64,000 bases of DNA from Cladochytrium replicatum (lineage: Eukaryota > Chytridiomycota > Chytridiomycetes > Cladochytriales > Cladochytriaceae), in the NCBI GenBank assembly GCA_025526935.1, contig JAHLKD010000063.1, positions 248,001 through 312,000 of the forward strand. The letters are read 5' to 3'. A model generated the notes under the pieces. It was not told the DNA's origin. It ran no database searches and was given only the letters and a program-made list of their open reading frames with translations. The translations under genes were made by a program, and so were the position numbers. Shown piece after piece: positions 33,299 through 44,054 of the stretch. The stretch's first letter is position 1, and the number at the start of each line of letters is the position of its first letter.

Positions 33299-34338
33299 AT
33301 GGCAACTGTTACTATGTTCGTGACGAGCGAGAACAACTCGGTCTCTGAGCGGAGGTTCGACAAGAGCTTCACAATCGCAAAACTTAAGGTAATTCATACG
33401 AAAAACTTTAGAGGTTCGCGGACTGAGACTCGAATCTGTTTGAAAGGAGCGTTTGGCGGCGATTACGGGAATCAAGACCGCACACCAGCAACTCGCGCTT
33501 TATAGCAAAGACGATGAGCTCTTGGGGATCATTACAGATGACGAGAAGATGCTGGGGTTCTTTCCCGTGGAAGACTTTGGACGTATTCACGTAAGGACGA
33601 AAGAGTTTGAAAACCAGAAGATTGGTTGAACTCGAGTTTTATAGGTGACGGACACCAATCCTTACAAAGTTAGGGGAGAGTTCACGGATGTGTCACAGGT
33701 TGAGAAGTTTGAGCTCAAGGACGAGGAGTATGAGAAGCGATCCGGTAAAGTCAGCGATTCGCTCGACCACCTTAGAAAAATGGGCTCACATCTGTGATTT
33801 GGTTGCTTCTTCAGAATCGTTACGTCAATTCTTGAAAAAGAACAAACTTGGGAAGTTCTCTGACGCAAAAGAAACACCAGAGGAGGAGGAGGAGGAAGGA
33901 AAAGAAGATGCGCAGTCAATGAAGGTTGGAGACCGGTGTCAAGTCGAAACAGAGGGCGAGATGCTCAAAAGAGGCGTTGTGCGATTTGTTGGTAAGTTTT
34001 GGTTCAAAAATTGTCGATATCAGTTCCCAAACGTTGATTCTCCAGGAAAAACATCGTTCAAACCGGGTTACTGGGTGGGCGTGGAATACGACGAACCACT
34101 TGGAAAACACAATGGAAGGTACGTTTGAAGTTTGCGCGAAAAATGCTCAAAGTGGATGACAAATTTGACCTGCTTTTTATTAATGGCGGCTCTTTTGTAT
34201 GATCAACATTTACTCAGTGTCAGTGGAGTGACATATTTCGAGTCACGTCCCAAGCATGGAGCGTTTGTGCGTCCAGCGCGGGTGGCAGTGGGTAAATTCC
34301 CAGAGGAGTCGCTCGACGATGAGCTTGATGAACTGTGA
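33299..34338 (+). CDS. TBCB: Tubulin-folding cofactor B, 6 exons, 234 aa
   Basis: Cofactor B binds alpha-tubulin released from the chaperonin and, with cofactor E, helps form and take apart tubulin dimers in the cytosol. Exons: 33299-33388, 33447-33590, 33645-33744, 33815-33991, 34046-34118, 34218-34338. Introns are GT-AG and the total is 705 nt, exactly in frame. Residues ~1-85 are the ubiquitin-like domain (TMFVTSENNSVSERRFDK, QQLALYSKDDELLG, LGFFPVEDFGRIHVTD). A coiled stretch follows (FLKKNKLGKFSD). Residues ~150-225 are the CAP-Gly domain, with the signature GKHNGS after GYWVGVEYDEP and the groove sequence GVTYFESRPKHGAFVRP. The protein ends with an acidic DDELDEL tail, like the C-terminal DDM/DEL ends of animal cofactor B that the CAP-Gly groove contacts. 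Length matches the family (about 240). Confidence 0.93.
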
Positions 34339-34874
34339 GGTATCGCAGGGTTTGCAGCACCCTTGATTGCATAACTATAATGTAATTTTTCAATTTTTCT
34401 TGGGCTTGGGTTCAACGCTGCCTCTGTCCAATCGTTTTATTGGTGCCAGTTGAATGTCAAATATGCTCCGTGGGGCTGGCGTGGCGACACTGCAAACTTG
34501 GCACTTTCGGTGTTTGGAGTGCCAAATCCGGAGCAAAGCTGCTCATCACAACACAACGTAGACCGAATATTTACTACTCCCACCGTTCAACGTTCAAGAC
34601 TTGCCCACCGACGAAACACTACAATCAATCACAGCGATCACACAAACTCCCTCCGCTGCGCCAAAAGTGGGGCGACACCATTTCTGAATTTGCTGTCTTT
34701 CATGTGCTTTACCCCCCGCCGAAACTGGATCCTCACCTCCCCTCTGCGGCCATCGGCCACTCCCGAGCCTCCACCCATCGCACGCAATTAGCACGACACC
34801 CGAACTCAAACCGATTGCCTGATTCCTCTTCATTCCCGCTGGATCACCACCCGCACATTCACGCCCATTCGAAC

Positions 34875-36083
34875 ATGACTGTATGGGCTATTGAAAATTC
34901 CCAATCGCACCGCTCGATGGCTCCGCACAGAGTTTATAAAAGCTCTCATAGCGGTATTCGCTTGATAGGAGACGCCACCGCCGCCCACTGCAAGAGTTTC
35001 GATCGAGACCCATGGGCACATATGGGACGACGAGCGAGCCTCGATGTCGGCAACCCAACCTCCATAGCACCACGAGCAAACTACCATATCTCGGGGCACG
35101 TTTCGCAGGATCCGGTTGGCTTCAAATACGATCAAGATGCCCAAAATGCGTCGTACTCTCGATCGCTTCCACAGTTACAGCCGATGAGCATCAACAGGAC
35201 CAACGAGCCTTCGGCGTGCTCACCAGTGACTCCACGCATTTCCGATTCGATACCGATGCTTCCACCGTTGAGCACTTTTGGGCTCCCACGACCCTGGCAT
35301 TGCACGGTGGCGCATGAGTTCAAGGACCTGCACCCCCAACCCGATCCCCCTCCGGCAAATTTCGAGTCGAAATTTTGCTCGCCGACTCAACCCAAACCCA
35401 CTTGGCCTTGTTACGCGACCCACGATCCCTCCGATCGCTCCCATGATCTTCACAACCCCGCTCGCCGATACAGCGATGACATTCGCCTGCCCATCCTCCC
35501 TGGAATCCGGAGCTTGTTGTTAACACCTCCCGTTCAGATCACTTCCACTCCATCACCGTACGGTTCCCCGACCAACCCCACTCCACTTCTGCCAGAGTCC
35601 TCTCCAGCACAGCCTGATCCCATCCCCGCTTCGGCGCCTTTGTCTCCGCGAGCCAAATTCAACTCCGACGGGCATGAGATGGTCCATTCCGGCGATTCAG
35701 ATTCGGACCAGCATGCCGCAGCGCAATCCCAAAAGCTCAAATGCCCTCAACCAGGATGTAGGAAGACTTTCACGCGGCGCTACAACCTCCAGTCCCACTT
35801 GATGGTGCATTCGGGACTCAGACCATACAGCTGCGAGTTTTGCGGAGCGGCGTTTTCGAGGCAGCATGATCTCCGACGACATGTCCGCTCGCTGCATCTC
35901 GAAATCCGACCACACCAGTGCATCTACTGCCCGCTTTCGTTTGCGAGATCGGTATGTCTTACGACGAGCATTACTATTGCATGGTTCTGATTGATTTATA
36001 ATTGCTCGTAGGACGCATTGAAGCGGCATTTGATTAGTGAGGGAAAACGCGACCCGGCGACACACCCTGCTCCAACCAGCTGA
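34875..36083 (+). CDS. C2H2 zinc-finger protein, 2 exons, 382 aa
   Basis: This is a probable DNA-binding transcription regulator. Exon 1 is 34875-35951 and exon 2 is 36012-36083. The 60-nt GT-AG intron lies within the third finger, so an unspliced reading would lose it. The first ~285 residues are Pro/Ser/His-rich and disordered, as in many fungal regulators. Finger 1 is near 290-314 (CPQPGCRKTF...HLMVH), finger 2 near 319-341 (CEFCGAAFSRQHDLRRHVRS), and finger 3 near 349-370 (CIYCPLSFARS joined to DALKRHLISE). The linkers SGLRPYS and EIRPHQ are of the TGEKP class. I chose the ATG at 34875. The frame is open further upstream without coding-like sequence. Arg/His/Asp residues at the contact positions suggest real DNA binding, but targets cannot be inferred. 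Confidence 0.85.
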
Positions 36084-36825
36084 CACCAGTTTACAGTCAG
36101 AATCATCCAACATCACGCAAAAGTTTTTTGTTTTCATTATCCGCTATAGGACACCAAACGGACTCTCCACAATTTTTCAGTCTATTTTTCTTCTTTCCTG
36201 AATGTTGTTTTATTCGAGAATTGTGTATTCTGCACCTCTCCAACTCTTGCTCTAATATTTTTCAGACCTGCACCTTCCATTCACCTTTCTTCTAACATCT
36301 GTGAGCAAATCTGGAATGCATATTTGTTTGTACCTTGTCGAGTTCAGTTTCAATCAGAAGTAAAGTTGTTTATAATTGAAGTATTACCTGCGTCAATGCA
36401 ACGTTGGTGAGCTACATCTCCATTTACAACCAGGTCTTCCTTCTTCAGCAGATCAAAATTCAGGATGCAATACTGCTGCCACAAATACGCTTGAACAAAC
36501 GTGCCTGGCATCTCTAATGAAAGTTTCTTCGTAAGACGTGTCGTACCAGCCGCAACCCCATCAAATATTTGATGGTAAGTCAGATTAAGAGTAAGTACAG
36601 ATACAAACTACAGTTGGCACGGAAAACTCTTGAATTTGAAGCCAATACAATAACAAAATGACAGCATGGCGAGCGGAACAATCAAATAGAGAAATCTATC
36701 ATCAGGGAATGGTTTCCGGGCTGCTATGATCTCGTTAGTGAACTGGATCATGCATAAAAAAAAGTTCGGGAAGTCGGGCCATCTTCGCTGGGGACACACA
36801 AATGCTGATGGAAGGACAGCCCATT
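36084..36825. other. Intergenic region; no gene seen
   Basis: This is AT-rich flank between the zinc-finger gene and the retrotransposon complex. No frame or repeat is supported. Confidence 0.4.
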
Positions 36826-37422
36826 TGTTGAACAAAGCTGTGGTCTGGATCCTCAGGCTGTGTGTGTTTTGATTCACGGGTTAATGTTAGTAAGAGATGA
36901 ATAAAGAAGATTGCGAGTCACAGGTGCTAGCGCAAGAGAATGCTCCTTGTGTGTATCGCCACAGGCTCCTTAAATAAGTGTACTGTCGTTTTGGCTTTTC
37001 CTTCCGGAAGATCTGGATCGCAGTGATAAGGTTTGACTCTTCTTCTCACAGGCGTAGCGAAGCATAATCATGCTAAGCTGTGCGTGAGATCTAGCTCTCC
37101 TCAACAGGATTGTTCTCACACATGATTCCCACGAACGCGTTAATCATATGTAGACCTTTGCTCTCATCTGATCCGGGCTTCACTTCTACAAGTGGATGAT
37201 AGAAAAGTAATGACAGTTTACTATACCTATGGCTGCAATAAATATAACCCATGAAGAAATAACCAGAGGTATCCAAACTCTTAATAGATCATCATCTATA
37301 TGCTTTAGTTCAATAGTTAGAAATGTTGCTCGGTGAAGAGTGACATTTCTGTATATCGGGCGTTTGTGTTTTGTACTATCAATGACTGGATTGGCCAAGT
37401 CCATCAATCGAAATACTTAACA
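36826..37422 (-). repeat. Family A LTR, minus orientation, diverged, no internal region
   Basis: These 597 bp start TGTTGAACAAAG and end ATACTTAACA, the inverted TG...CA ends of the A family. It carries more differences from the other A LTRs than they do from each other (for example TGTGTTTTGATTCACGG and GGATCGCAGTGATAAGG), so it is the oldest A LTR here. The 5 bp on its two sides differ (CCATT and ATTAA), so no target duplication is seen. Confidence 0.85.
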
Positions 37423-37493
37423 ATTAAGTCTATACTCCCAAACAATGGCTGATAATGGAGTAAACAACGTTTCAGCTGTGACCATCAACAAAT
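37423..37493 (+). mobile_element. 71-bp fragment of a family B retrotransposon
   Basis: This is nearly identical to 48114-48184 inside family B and lies precisely between two A LTRs in opposite orientation. At 37457-37459 it has GGA (Gly) where the B copy at 48142-48144 has TGA (stop), so it comes from a different, less damaged B element. Confidence 0.85.
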
Positions 37494-38092
37494 TGTTAAG
37501 TATTTCGATTGATGGACTTGGCCAATCCAGTCATTGATAGTACAAAAACACAAACGCCCGATATACAGAAATGTCACTCTTCACTGAGCAACATTTCTAA
37601 CTATTGAACTAAAGCATATAGATGATGATCTATTACGAGTTTGGATACCTCCGGTTATTTCTTCATGGGTTATATTTATTGCAGCCATAGGTATAGTAAA
37701 CTGTCATTACTTTTCTATCATCCACTTGTAGAAGTGAAGCCCGGATCAGATCACAGCAAAGGTTTACATATGATTAACGCGTTCGTGGGAATCATGTGTG
37801 AGAACAATCCTGTTGAGGAGAGCTAGATCTCACGCACAGCTTAGCATGATTATGCTTTGCTACGCCTGTGAGAAGAAGAGTCAAACCTTATTGCTTCGAT
37901 CCAGATCTTCCGGAAGGAAAAGCCAAAACGACAGTACACTTATTTAAGGAGCCTGTGGCGATACACACAAGGAGCATTCTCTTGCGCTAGTACTTGTGAC
38001 TCGCAATCTTCTTTATTCATCTCTTAGAAACATTAACCCGTGAATTAGCAACACACACAACCTGAGGATCCAGACCACAGCTTTGTTCAACA
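37494..38092 (+). repeat. A1 5' LTR
   Basis: This is 599 bp, TGTTAAGTATTTCG...TTTGTTCAACA. It contains a TATTTAAGG motif near 37949 that could serve as a TATA box upstream of the transcription start, as is usual in U3/R of LTRs. Confidence 0.9.
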
Positions 38093-38143
38093 CAATAGTT
38101 ACGAATCGTTGCTTAACACATTTCTTTGGACAACAACGACAAG

Positions 38144-41100
38144 ATGGGTTCAGGATCGAATGACGCCACATCTTCGCGGCCGAAGCCATTCACCGGTAAA
38201 ACGCTGCAGGATTTCGATCTGTACATGGAACAAGTGCAGACTTACGCAAACTTACGTGGCGGCGCTGGCACTATGCTTCTCCAAGAACCAATGGCTCTTC
38301 CTGATAATCCGAATTACGAGGCGGAAGGAAATCGCCCACAGCGTCCGATAGTCATCGCCGGAGCTGCTGGCGGAGCTGCTAACGAAGCACGAGCACAATG
38401 GGAAGCAGAACTACGTGAACATTTGGCGATCGTCACACACAACAGTCACTTACGTACGCAATATCGTGCTGAGATGCAAGATTACCGTGCACAACAAGCG
38501 GACAATAACGTCGCAGTTGGAATTCTATGCGAATGTTTCCCAAAACGCGACATGAATCGAGTCAGAGCTTATGCGTCAGCAAAAGGCAAAGTCGATGGAC
38601 TTCGCCGAATTTTCAGTGCTGGCGGTCAAGCTCCGATCAAATCGTCTATGTGGGAGCAACGGCTGGTAGATCTGAAATGTACGAACGGTCAGTCGGCAGA
38701 AAGCGTTCAGCAGTTTGTGACCGACCTCACTGAGTTATTCGAACTCAAACTGAACTCTTTACCGGACGAACTCGTAATCAAGGATCTACTAAACCGGTTA
38801 GTCGCAAAAATCACGATGCAGACAATTGAACTACGGACCCTCGTACCTTTTCTCGGAAAAATGATCACTTCTGCGTATGCCGAATGGGAACCGGCGTTAA
38901 TACAAGATCCAATTGATGCTGCAAACCCGAATGCTCCGCGACCATTCCACCAAAAGCCAACGCATTACTTCGAAACAGTGTCAAATATCTTGACCGACCT
39001 AAACCAATTGGTCCAACTCAACGTCACCATGGATGCCGGTGGGCCGAATGGGACAAAGAAGGCCATGAAGGCAAAGGCGAAGAAAGCGAAGGCGAAAGCG
39101 AAAGCCAAGGTTGCGAAGTCGGAGGATATTTGTACCTTGCATCCGAACTCATCTCACACCAATGCTCAATGCCGTAAGCAGGGTGCCTCGGGTGGCTCAG
39201 GCAGTAGCGGTGGGAGTAGCAGTTCCACTCGGACCAGGCAGTCGCAGGACTCCAGGTCGTCCACATCTTCTTCTGCAAAGAAGACAGATCTCACATGCAA
39301 TTTCTGTGGCAAACGAGGACACAAGCAGTCGGCGTGTAAACGCTATCTCACTGCAAAGAGCCTTTGTTTAGACACGGATTTTCGTGCATTCATTGCCAGC
39401 CGTGGCGATGCAGGTGATGATTCGTCGGAGGACGAATCTACCGCCAAACCGGTGTTGACCAAGAAGGTAATCTTTGACCTTACCCAACCTACTTCTGTTG
39501 ATAAAGATGCTGACACATACATCGGAAATATGTTTTCGATAGTGAACGCACACTCGGCACAGAAGGTTGTCCGTGTACATGTTCAAGCAAAGGATCGTGT
39601 GGGTTTGCTTGATACAGGCGCAACTGTTTGGATGACACCTAATCGTCATGCCTTTAGTTCGCTGACGTATACGAATGACGAGGACGTGGTGGAACTAGCG
39701 GATAGTCATACAATTCCAGTTTGTGGTTTTGGAGATGTATCTGTAGTTTTACCCAATGGGCGAATTAAGATAATACACAACGCACTTTATGTTCCTGATC
39801 TCGAAGACACACTTGCATCAGTGTGTAGTATCATTGGAGACTCCGGGGACATTGTGAGTTTCACCAAAGACAAGGTTATCCTCACGCATGGTGATACGGA
39901 TGAACACGTTATTATTGGGCGACGGGAAAGAGATTTGTACTATCTCTATGCTGATGTTAGTACCGTCGGAACTCACCAACCGCGGCATGTGATTGCTCAA
40001 CGAGCTAAAGCAGTAGCGGTATCCGCAGAAGGTCTCGATCAGTCGATGGACTTTACGTCCGGTGTACGATCTTCTCACGCGATGGGTCTCGATGTAATGT
40101 CAGACAACAACATTCGTCAAACGAACGATGATGAATGTCAACGAGCATCTCAAGATACAGTTGGAGTGAGCACCAACTTATCGCCAGTGACAGTACACGA
40201 ACTTGCAAAGTTACACCAGCAGTTTGGTCACATCCACTTACGGACGATCTTTCGAACGGCAGAGAAGCTCAACATCAAAATGCCCAAGGTTGAACCGGAT
40301 GCATTCAATCTTGTCAACAAATCAATTATGCAGAATTGTTTGGTCTGTAGTCGCACGAAGCTGAAGCAGAAGCCGATTTATTCTACAATAAGTCGAGCTC
40401 CGAGGAAACTTTTCCGTCTGTTTTCCGATGTCGTACGTTTAATCTACGACGGACAGAAGAAGAGATATTGGCAGATCATTGTCGACGAACAACCTCGTTT
40501 CATCACAATCTACTTCCTGAATCGAAAGAGTGATGCGGTGGATAGTATGATTCGACATATCGCTGATGTGGAAAATCGCAATCACCCATTACACGTTGCT
40601 GAACTACGTTCCGATTCAGGAGAATTGATTACTAAACGGTTGATCCAATGGTGCAATACCAAGATTCCTCGCATCCGCGTCCACCCAGCTCCTCCGTCAG
40701 TAAAGGAACTCGATGGTCTATCAGAGCGGAATATACAATCGATCAAGTATATGTCGGACGCGATGCTGCTACAAGCTGGACTACCACGAACACTTCAATT
40801 CGTGCAACTCTCCATCCTATACGCTGCGGTCGTCAAGAACGCTACTTTCCATTCAGCTGTGAATGCGATTCCGTACTGTGCTTACCTTGACAAGCGGATA
40901 GATTTGGCAACTATCCACGCCTTTGGAACACTCGTTAGTTTGTGGATCTCACACGAACAAAGGTTGGCGCGCAGAATCCGAGACAAGTCTGAACTAGGTC
41001 TGTTTCTCGGATACAAGGGTGAAGACCTGAAGATCGTCATAGCACTCAATTTTCGGACAAACACAATAGGCGAATACTTCCATGTTACGTTCCACGAGGG

Positions 41101-43327
41101 AGTTTTTGTTGGTTATAATCCTACCCGACAGTTACTCGACGATCTTACGGTACAATATCCACTGAAGGCCGGGACATATTTCGATGTTGATCAAATACCA
41201 ACCGGGGATCAGGGGGTGCAAGAGACGACTGTTGAGTTTGTCTCAGACAATTTCCCGATTTCTACCGTTGCAGACGAAGAAATCGATGAGGATATAAACG
41301 ACGACCCCATATATTACCGCTTAGAAGAAGCCGGTGACATGCATGTTGTTGAACATTTACATGGACTAGACGATGATGACCCAGACGATGCTGATTATGA
41401 TCCAAATGCTGATTTATCGACTCCACAATCCATTACTGAAGAATCTCCGAATTTGTCTTCCGTATCTCCTGTAGAGGAATATGATGCACAACTCGAAAGT
41501 GATCTTCAATTCATTGGAGAAGATGTCGACGAAGCATATGCAGCAAGAAAACGAAAACGTCAAGCAAGTGCAAATTTGTCGAACGCCAAAAGGAAACAAA
41601 ATTCCTTGTTTACCCGGTCCGTTCCTAATATCGATTGGACCCTGAAGGCCGATTCCTCATATCCAACACAACCAATTGCGAATGGAAATATACGGACTGC
41701 ACCAAAGACTCTTCGTGAGGCTTTATCACGATCCGATGAGGCTCCATTCTGGTTAGCGGCGATGAAGGAGGAAGTTACACAACTAGTCGGCAACAATACT
41801 TGGGCCGAAACGTTTTTACCTGATGGACGGAATTTATTATCGGGCAAATGGGTTTTCACATATAAGCTTGACGAACATGGCAATATTACTCGATTCAAAG
41901 CACGTTGGGTCGTACGAGGATTTTCACAGATTGAAGGATTGGATTTCGATGAAACCTATTCTCCAGTTACGAAAACGTCCACGATCCGTTTTCTGATTGC
42001 ATTAGCAGCATTAGTCGGCATGATCATATTCCAGTTTGATATCAAGGGTGCATATCTCAATGCAATACTGGAAGAAGAGAACTACGTCGAACTCCCTCAT
42101 GGTTTCGGACGAGTAGATTTCCGGAATCGACCCATCGTCTGCAGACTTATCAAAAGTCTGTACGGTCTACACCAGGCAGCTCGAGAATGGTACAAAACTC
42201 TTTGGAAACAATATCTCAGTGTTGGTTTCGTGCGGAATATTGCAGACATCTGTCATTTCTGGCGATACAATCCAACAAATAATACCCGCGAACACACTAC
42301 CGTTCATGTCGATGATATACTACATTTTTCCACAGATCCAAACGCATATCATCGGTTTCAGACCGATTTGGAAACTTCGTTCACAGTAGGCAGTACTTCG
42401 AAGGCGAAATGGATTCTGAAAATGGAGTTATTGCAGACAACGGAAGGATATTTCCTTAGCAATGCATTGTACGTAAAGAAGATTCTCGAAGAAGCGAATT
42501 TATGGGGTACCAACATCAAACCGACCAAAACACCGATGTCAAAATCATATATCTTTGATGAGACCACACCAACACTGTCCGATGCCGAGGCAACACAATT
42601 TCGATCAATGTTAATGAAGATATCGTACGTGGCGACTAAGACACGACCGGATATTTCATACGCAGTCAATATTTTGGCACAACATCAGATTGATCCTCGA
42701 CAGTCAGAATCAAAGGCTCTCTATCGATTACAACGATATTTACTCGGTACTTGGGATTACGGTTTACACTATACACGGACTGGTATCACGTCTCCGATGC
42801 TAAGACCCGACGGTCTCTACATGTTTGATTCGGCTAACAACCCACAAGGTTATGCCGATGCAGACTGGGCGGGCGATGCAGATAGATACTCACGAACCGG
42901 TTACGTGGTAATGTTCGCTAATGCGGCAATCAGTTGGCAGTCGATTCGACAACAGACTATTGCAGCCTCGTCGTCGGAAGCCGAACTGTATGCGCTGAAC
43001 GAACTATCGCGTGAGATGAAGTGGATGAAAAATCTTATGACGGGTATTGGAATTACGTCGTTCAATCCGCTCCGTTTATGGCAAGACAATCAATCCACCG
43101 AGTCTATCGCAAACAATCTGTTCAACAACAAACGGACCAAACACATGGACGTTCGCGAGAGATTTGTGAATCTCCAAGTTGAACAGAAACATCAGGAGTT
43201 ACACCATATGGATACTTCTGATATGATCGCGGACATCTTAACTAAACCTCTTGGAAGTAAATTATACCTTAAACACAGGGGCTCGTTGGGGCTAGTCAGT
43301 CAGTCTTCACTTAATATACTATCTTGA
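38144..43327 (+). CDS. Gag-Pol polyprotein of Ty1/copia element A1 (1,727 aa, intact)
   Basis: The polyprotein makes the virus-like particle and copies and integrates the element. Order of parts is gag, protease, integrase, reverse transcriptase, RNase H, the copia (Pseudoviridae) order. Gag is ~1-400 with a Lys/Ala run (~305-325) and a zinc knuckle CX2CX4HX4C at ~385-398. Protease has DTGAT at ~490. The integrase zinc-binding HxxxH/CxxC region (LHQQFGHIH, CLVC) lies before the core. The integrase D,D,E triad is suggested by IIVDEQ (~780), RSDSGE (~826) and ELDGLSERN (~862). The reverse transcriptase active site is VHVDDIL at ~1387. RNase H has ADADWAG (~1570), SSEAELYAL (~1612) and KHMDVRERF. 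There is no stop between gag and pol. The start is the first ATG, 51 bp after the LTR. All motifs look intact, so it could be active. Confidence 0.93.
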   Translation: MGSGSNDATSSRPKPFTGKTLQDFDLYMEQVQTYANLRGGAGTMLLQEPMALPDNPNYEAEGNRPQRPIVIAGAAGGAANEARAQWEAELREHLAIVTHNSHLRTQYRAEMQDYRAQQADNNVAVGILCECFPKRDMNRVRAYASAKGKVDGLRRIFSAGGQAPIKSSMWEQRLVDLKCTNGQSAESVQQFVTDLTELFELKLNSLPDELVIKDLLNRLVAKITMQTIELRTLVPFLGKMITSAYAEWEPALIQDPIDAANPNAPRPFHQKPTHYFETVSNILTDLNQLVQLNVTMDAGGPNGTKKAMKAKAKKAKAKAKAKVAKSEDICTLHPNSSHTNAQCRKQGASGGSGSSGGSSSSTRTRQSQDSRSSTSSSAKKTDLTCNFCGKRGHKQSACKRYLTAKSLCLDTDFRAFIASRGDAGDDSSEDESTAKPVLTKKVIFDLTQPTSVDKDADTYIGNMFSIVNAHSAQKVVRVHVQAKDRVGLLDTGATVWMTPNRHAFSSLTYTNDEDVVELADSHTIPVCGFGDVSVVLPNGRIKIIHNALYVPDLEDTLASVCSIIGDSGDIVSFTKDKVILTHGDTDEHVIIGRRERDLYYLYADVSTVGTHQPRHVIAQRAKAVAVSAEGLDQSMDFTSGVRSSHAMGLDVMSDNNIRQTNDDECQRASQDTVGVSTNLSPVTVHELAKLHQQFGHIHLRTIFRTAEKLNIKMPKVEPDAFNLVNKSIMQNCLVCSRTKLKQKPIYSTISRAPRKLFRLFSDVVRLIYDGQKKRYWQIIVDEQPRFITIYFLNRKSDAVDSMIRHIADVENRNHPLHVAELRSDSGELITKRLIQWCNTKIPRIRVHPAPPSVKELDGLSERNIQSIKYMSDAMLLQAGLPRTLQFVQLSILYAAVVKNATFHSAVNAIPYCAYLDKRIDLATIHAFGTLVSLWISHEQRLARRIRDKSELGLFLGYKGEDLKIVIALNFRTNTIGEYFHVTFHEGVFVGYNPTRQLLDDLTVQYPLKAGTYFDVDQIPTGDQGVQETTVEFVSDNFPISTVADEEIDEDINDDPIYYRLEEAGDMHVVEHLHGLDDDDPDDADYDPNADLSTPQSITEESPNLSSVSPVEEYDAQLESDLQFIGEDVDEAYAARKRKRQASANLSNAKRKQNSLFTRSVPNIDWTLKADSSYPTQPIANGNIRTAPKTLREALSRSDEAPFWLAAMKEEVTQLVGNNTWAETFLPDGRNLLSGKWVFTYKLDEHGNITRFKARWVVRGFSQIEGLDFDETYSPVTKTSTIRFLIALAALVGMIIFQFDIKGAYLNAILEEENYVELPHGFGRVDFRNRPIVCRLIKSLYGLHQAAREWYKTLWKQYLSVGFVRNIADICHFWRYNPTNNTREHTTVHVDDILHFSTDPNAYHRFQTDLETSFTVGSTSKAKWILKMELLQTTEGYFLSNALYVKKILEEANLWGTNIKPTKTPMSKSYIFDETTPTLSDAEATQFRSMLMKISYVATKTRPDISYAVNILAQHQIDPRQSESKALYRLQRYLLGTWDYGLHYTRTGITSPMLRPDGLYMFDSANNPQGYADADWAGDADRYSRTGYVVMFANAAISWQSIRQQTIAASSSEAELYALNELSREMKWMKNLMTGIGITSFNPLRLWQDNQSTESIANNLFNNKRTKHMDVRERFVNLQVEQKHQELHHMDTSDMIADILTKPLGSKLYLKHRGSLGLVSQSSLNILS

Positions 43328-43441
43328 ACGACCGGCTGGCGATGTCCATACAACTCACCTTTATTTCAATAGAATATCAACTTCAGCATTTACAGAAAGT
43401 TATGATCGGTTGAGTGATACTCTCGGTTGTACCTATCTAAT

Positions 43442-43454
43442 GACTGAGGGGGTG
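43442..43454 (+). promoter_or_regulatory. Polypurine tract of A1
   Basis: GACTGAGGGGGTG directly precedes the 3' LTR. The same tract is at 55035-55047 (antisense) in A4, and a close relative is at 51410-51422 in family B. It would prime plus-strand DNA synthesis. Confidence 0.75.
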
Positions 43455-44054
43455 TGTTAAGTATTTCGATTGATGGACTTGGCCAATCCAGTCATTGATA
43501 GTACAAAAACACAAACGCCCGATATACAGAAATGTCACTCTTCACTGAGCAACATTTCTAACTATTGAACTAAAGCATATAGATGATGATCTATTACGAG
43601 TTTGGATACCTCCAGGTTATTTCTTCATGGGTTATATTTATTGCAGCCATAGGTATAGTAAACTGTCATTACTTTTCTATCATCCACTTGTAGAAGTGAA
43701 GCCCGGATCAGATCACAGCAAAGGTTTACATATGATTAACGCGTTCGTGGGAATCATGTGTGAGAACAATCCTGTTGAGGAGAGCTAGATCTCACGCACA
43801 GCTTAGCATGATTATGCTTCGCTACGCCTGTGAGAAGAAGAGTCAAACCTTATCGCTTCGAATCCAGATCTTCCGGAAGGAAAAGCCACAACGACAGTAC
43901 ACTTATTTAAGGAGCCTGTGGCGATACACACAAGGAGCATTCTCTTGCGCTAGTACTTGTGACTCGCAATCTTCTTATTCATCTCTTAGAAACATTAACC
44001 CGTGAATTAGCAACACACACAACCTGAGGATCCAGACCACAGCTTTGTTCAACA
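43455..44054 (+). repeat. A1 3' LTR
   Basis: This is 600 bp, nearly identical to the 5' LTR, with a few substitutions and single-base length changes (for example CCTCCAGG for CCTCCGG and CTTCTTATTC for CTTCTTTATTC). Confidence 0.9.

Larger units (their letters stand above)
37494..44054 (+). mobile_element. Ty1/copia retrotransposon A1, full length
   Basis: The 5' LTR is 37494-38092 (599 bp) and the 3' LTR 43455-44054 (600 bp). Both have TG...CA ends and differ at only about six places, so the copy is young. The internal region has one long Gag-Pol frame. After the 5' LTR comes CAATAGTTA, shared with family B and probably part of the primer site. Before the 3' LTR is the purine tract GACTGAGGGGG. 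The flanks are unrelated (family B DNA on the left, antisense family A gag on the right), and the adjoining pentamers CAAAT and CTCGT differ. The expected 5-bp duplication is therefore missing, which points to recombination at one side after insertion. Confidence 0.93.

Noticed and set aside
38126-38143. Extension of A1 Gag by six codons from a TTG
   Set aside because: The ATG at 38144 gives the same MGSGSND start as the other A copies. A non-ATG start is not needed.
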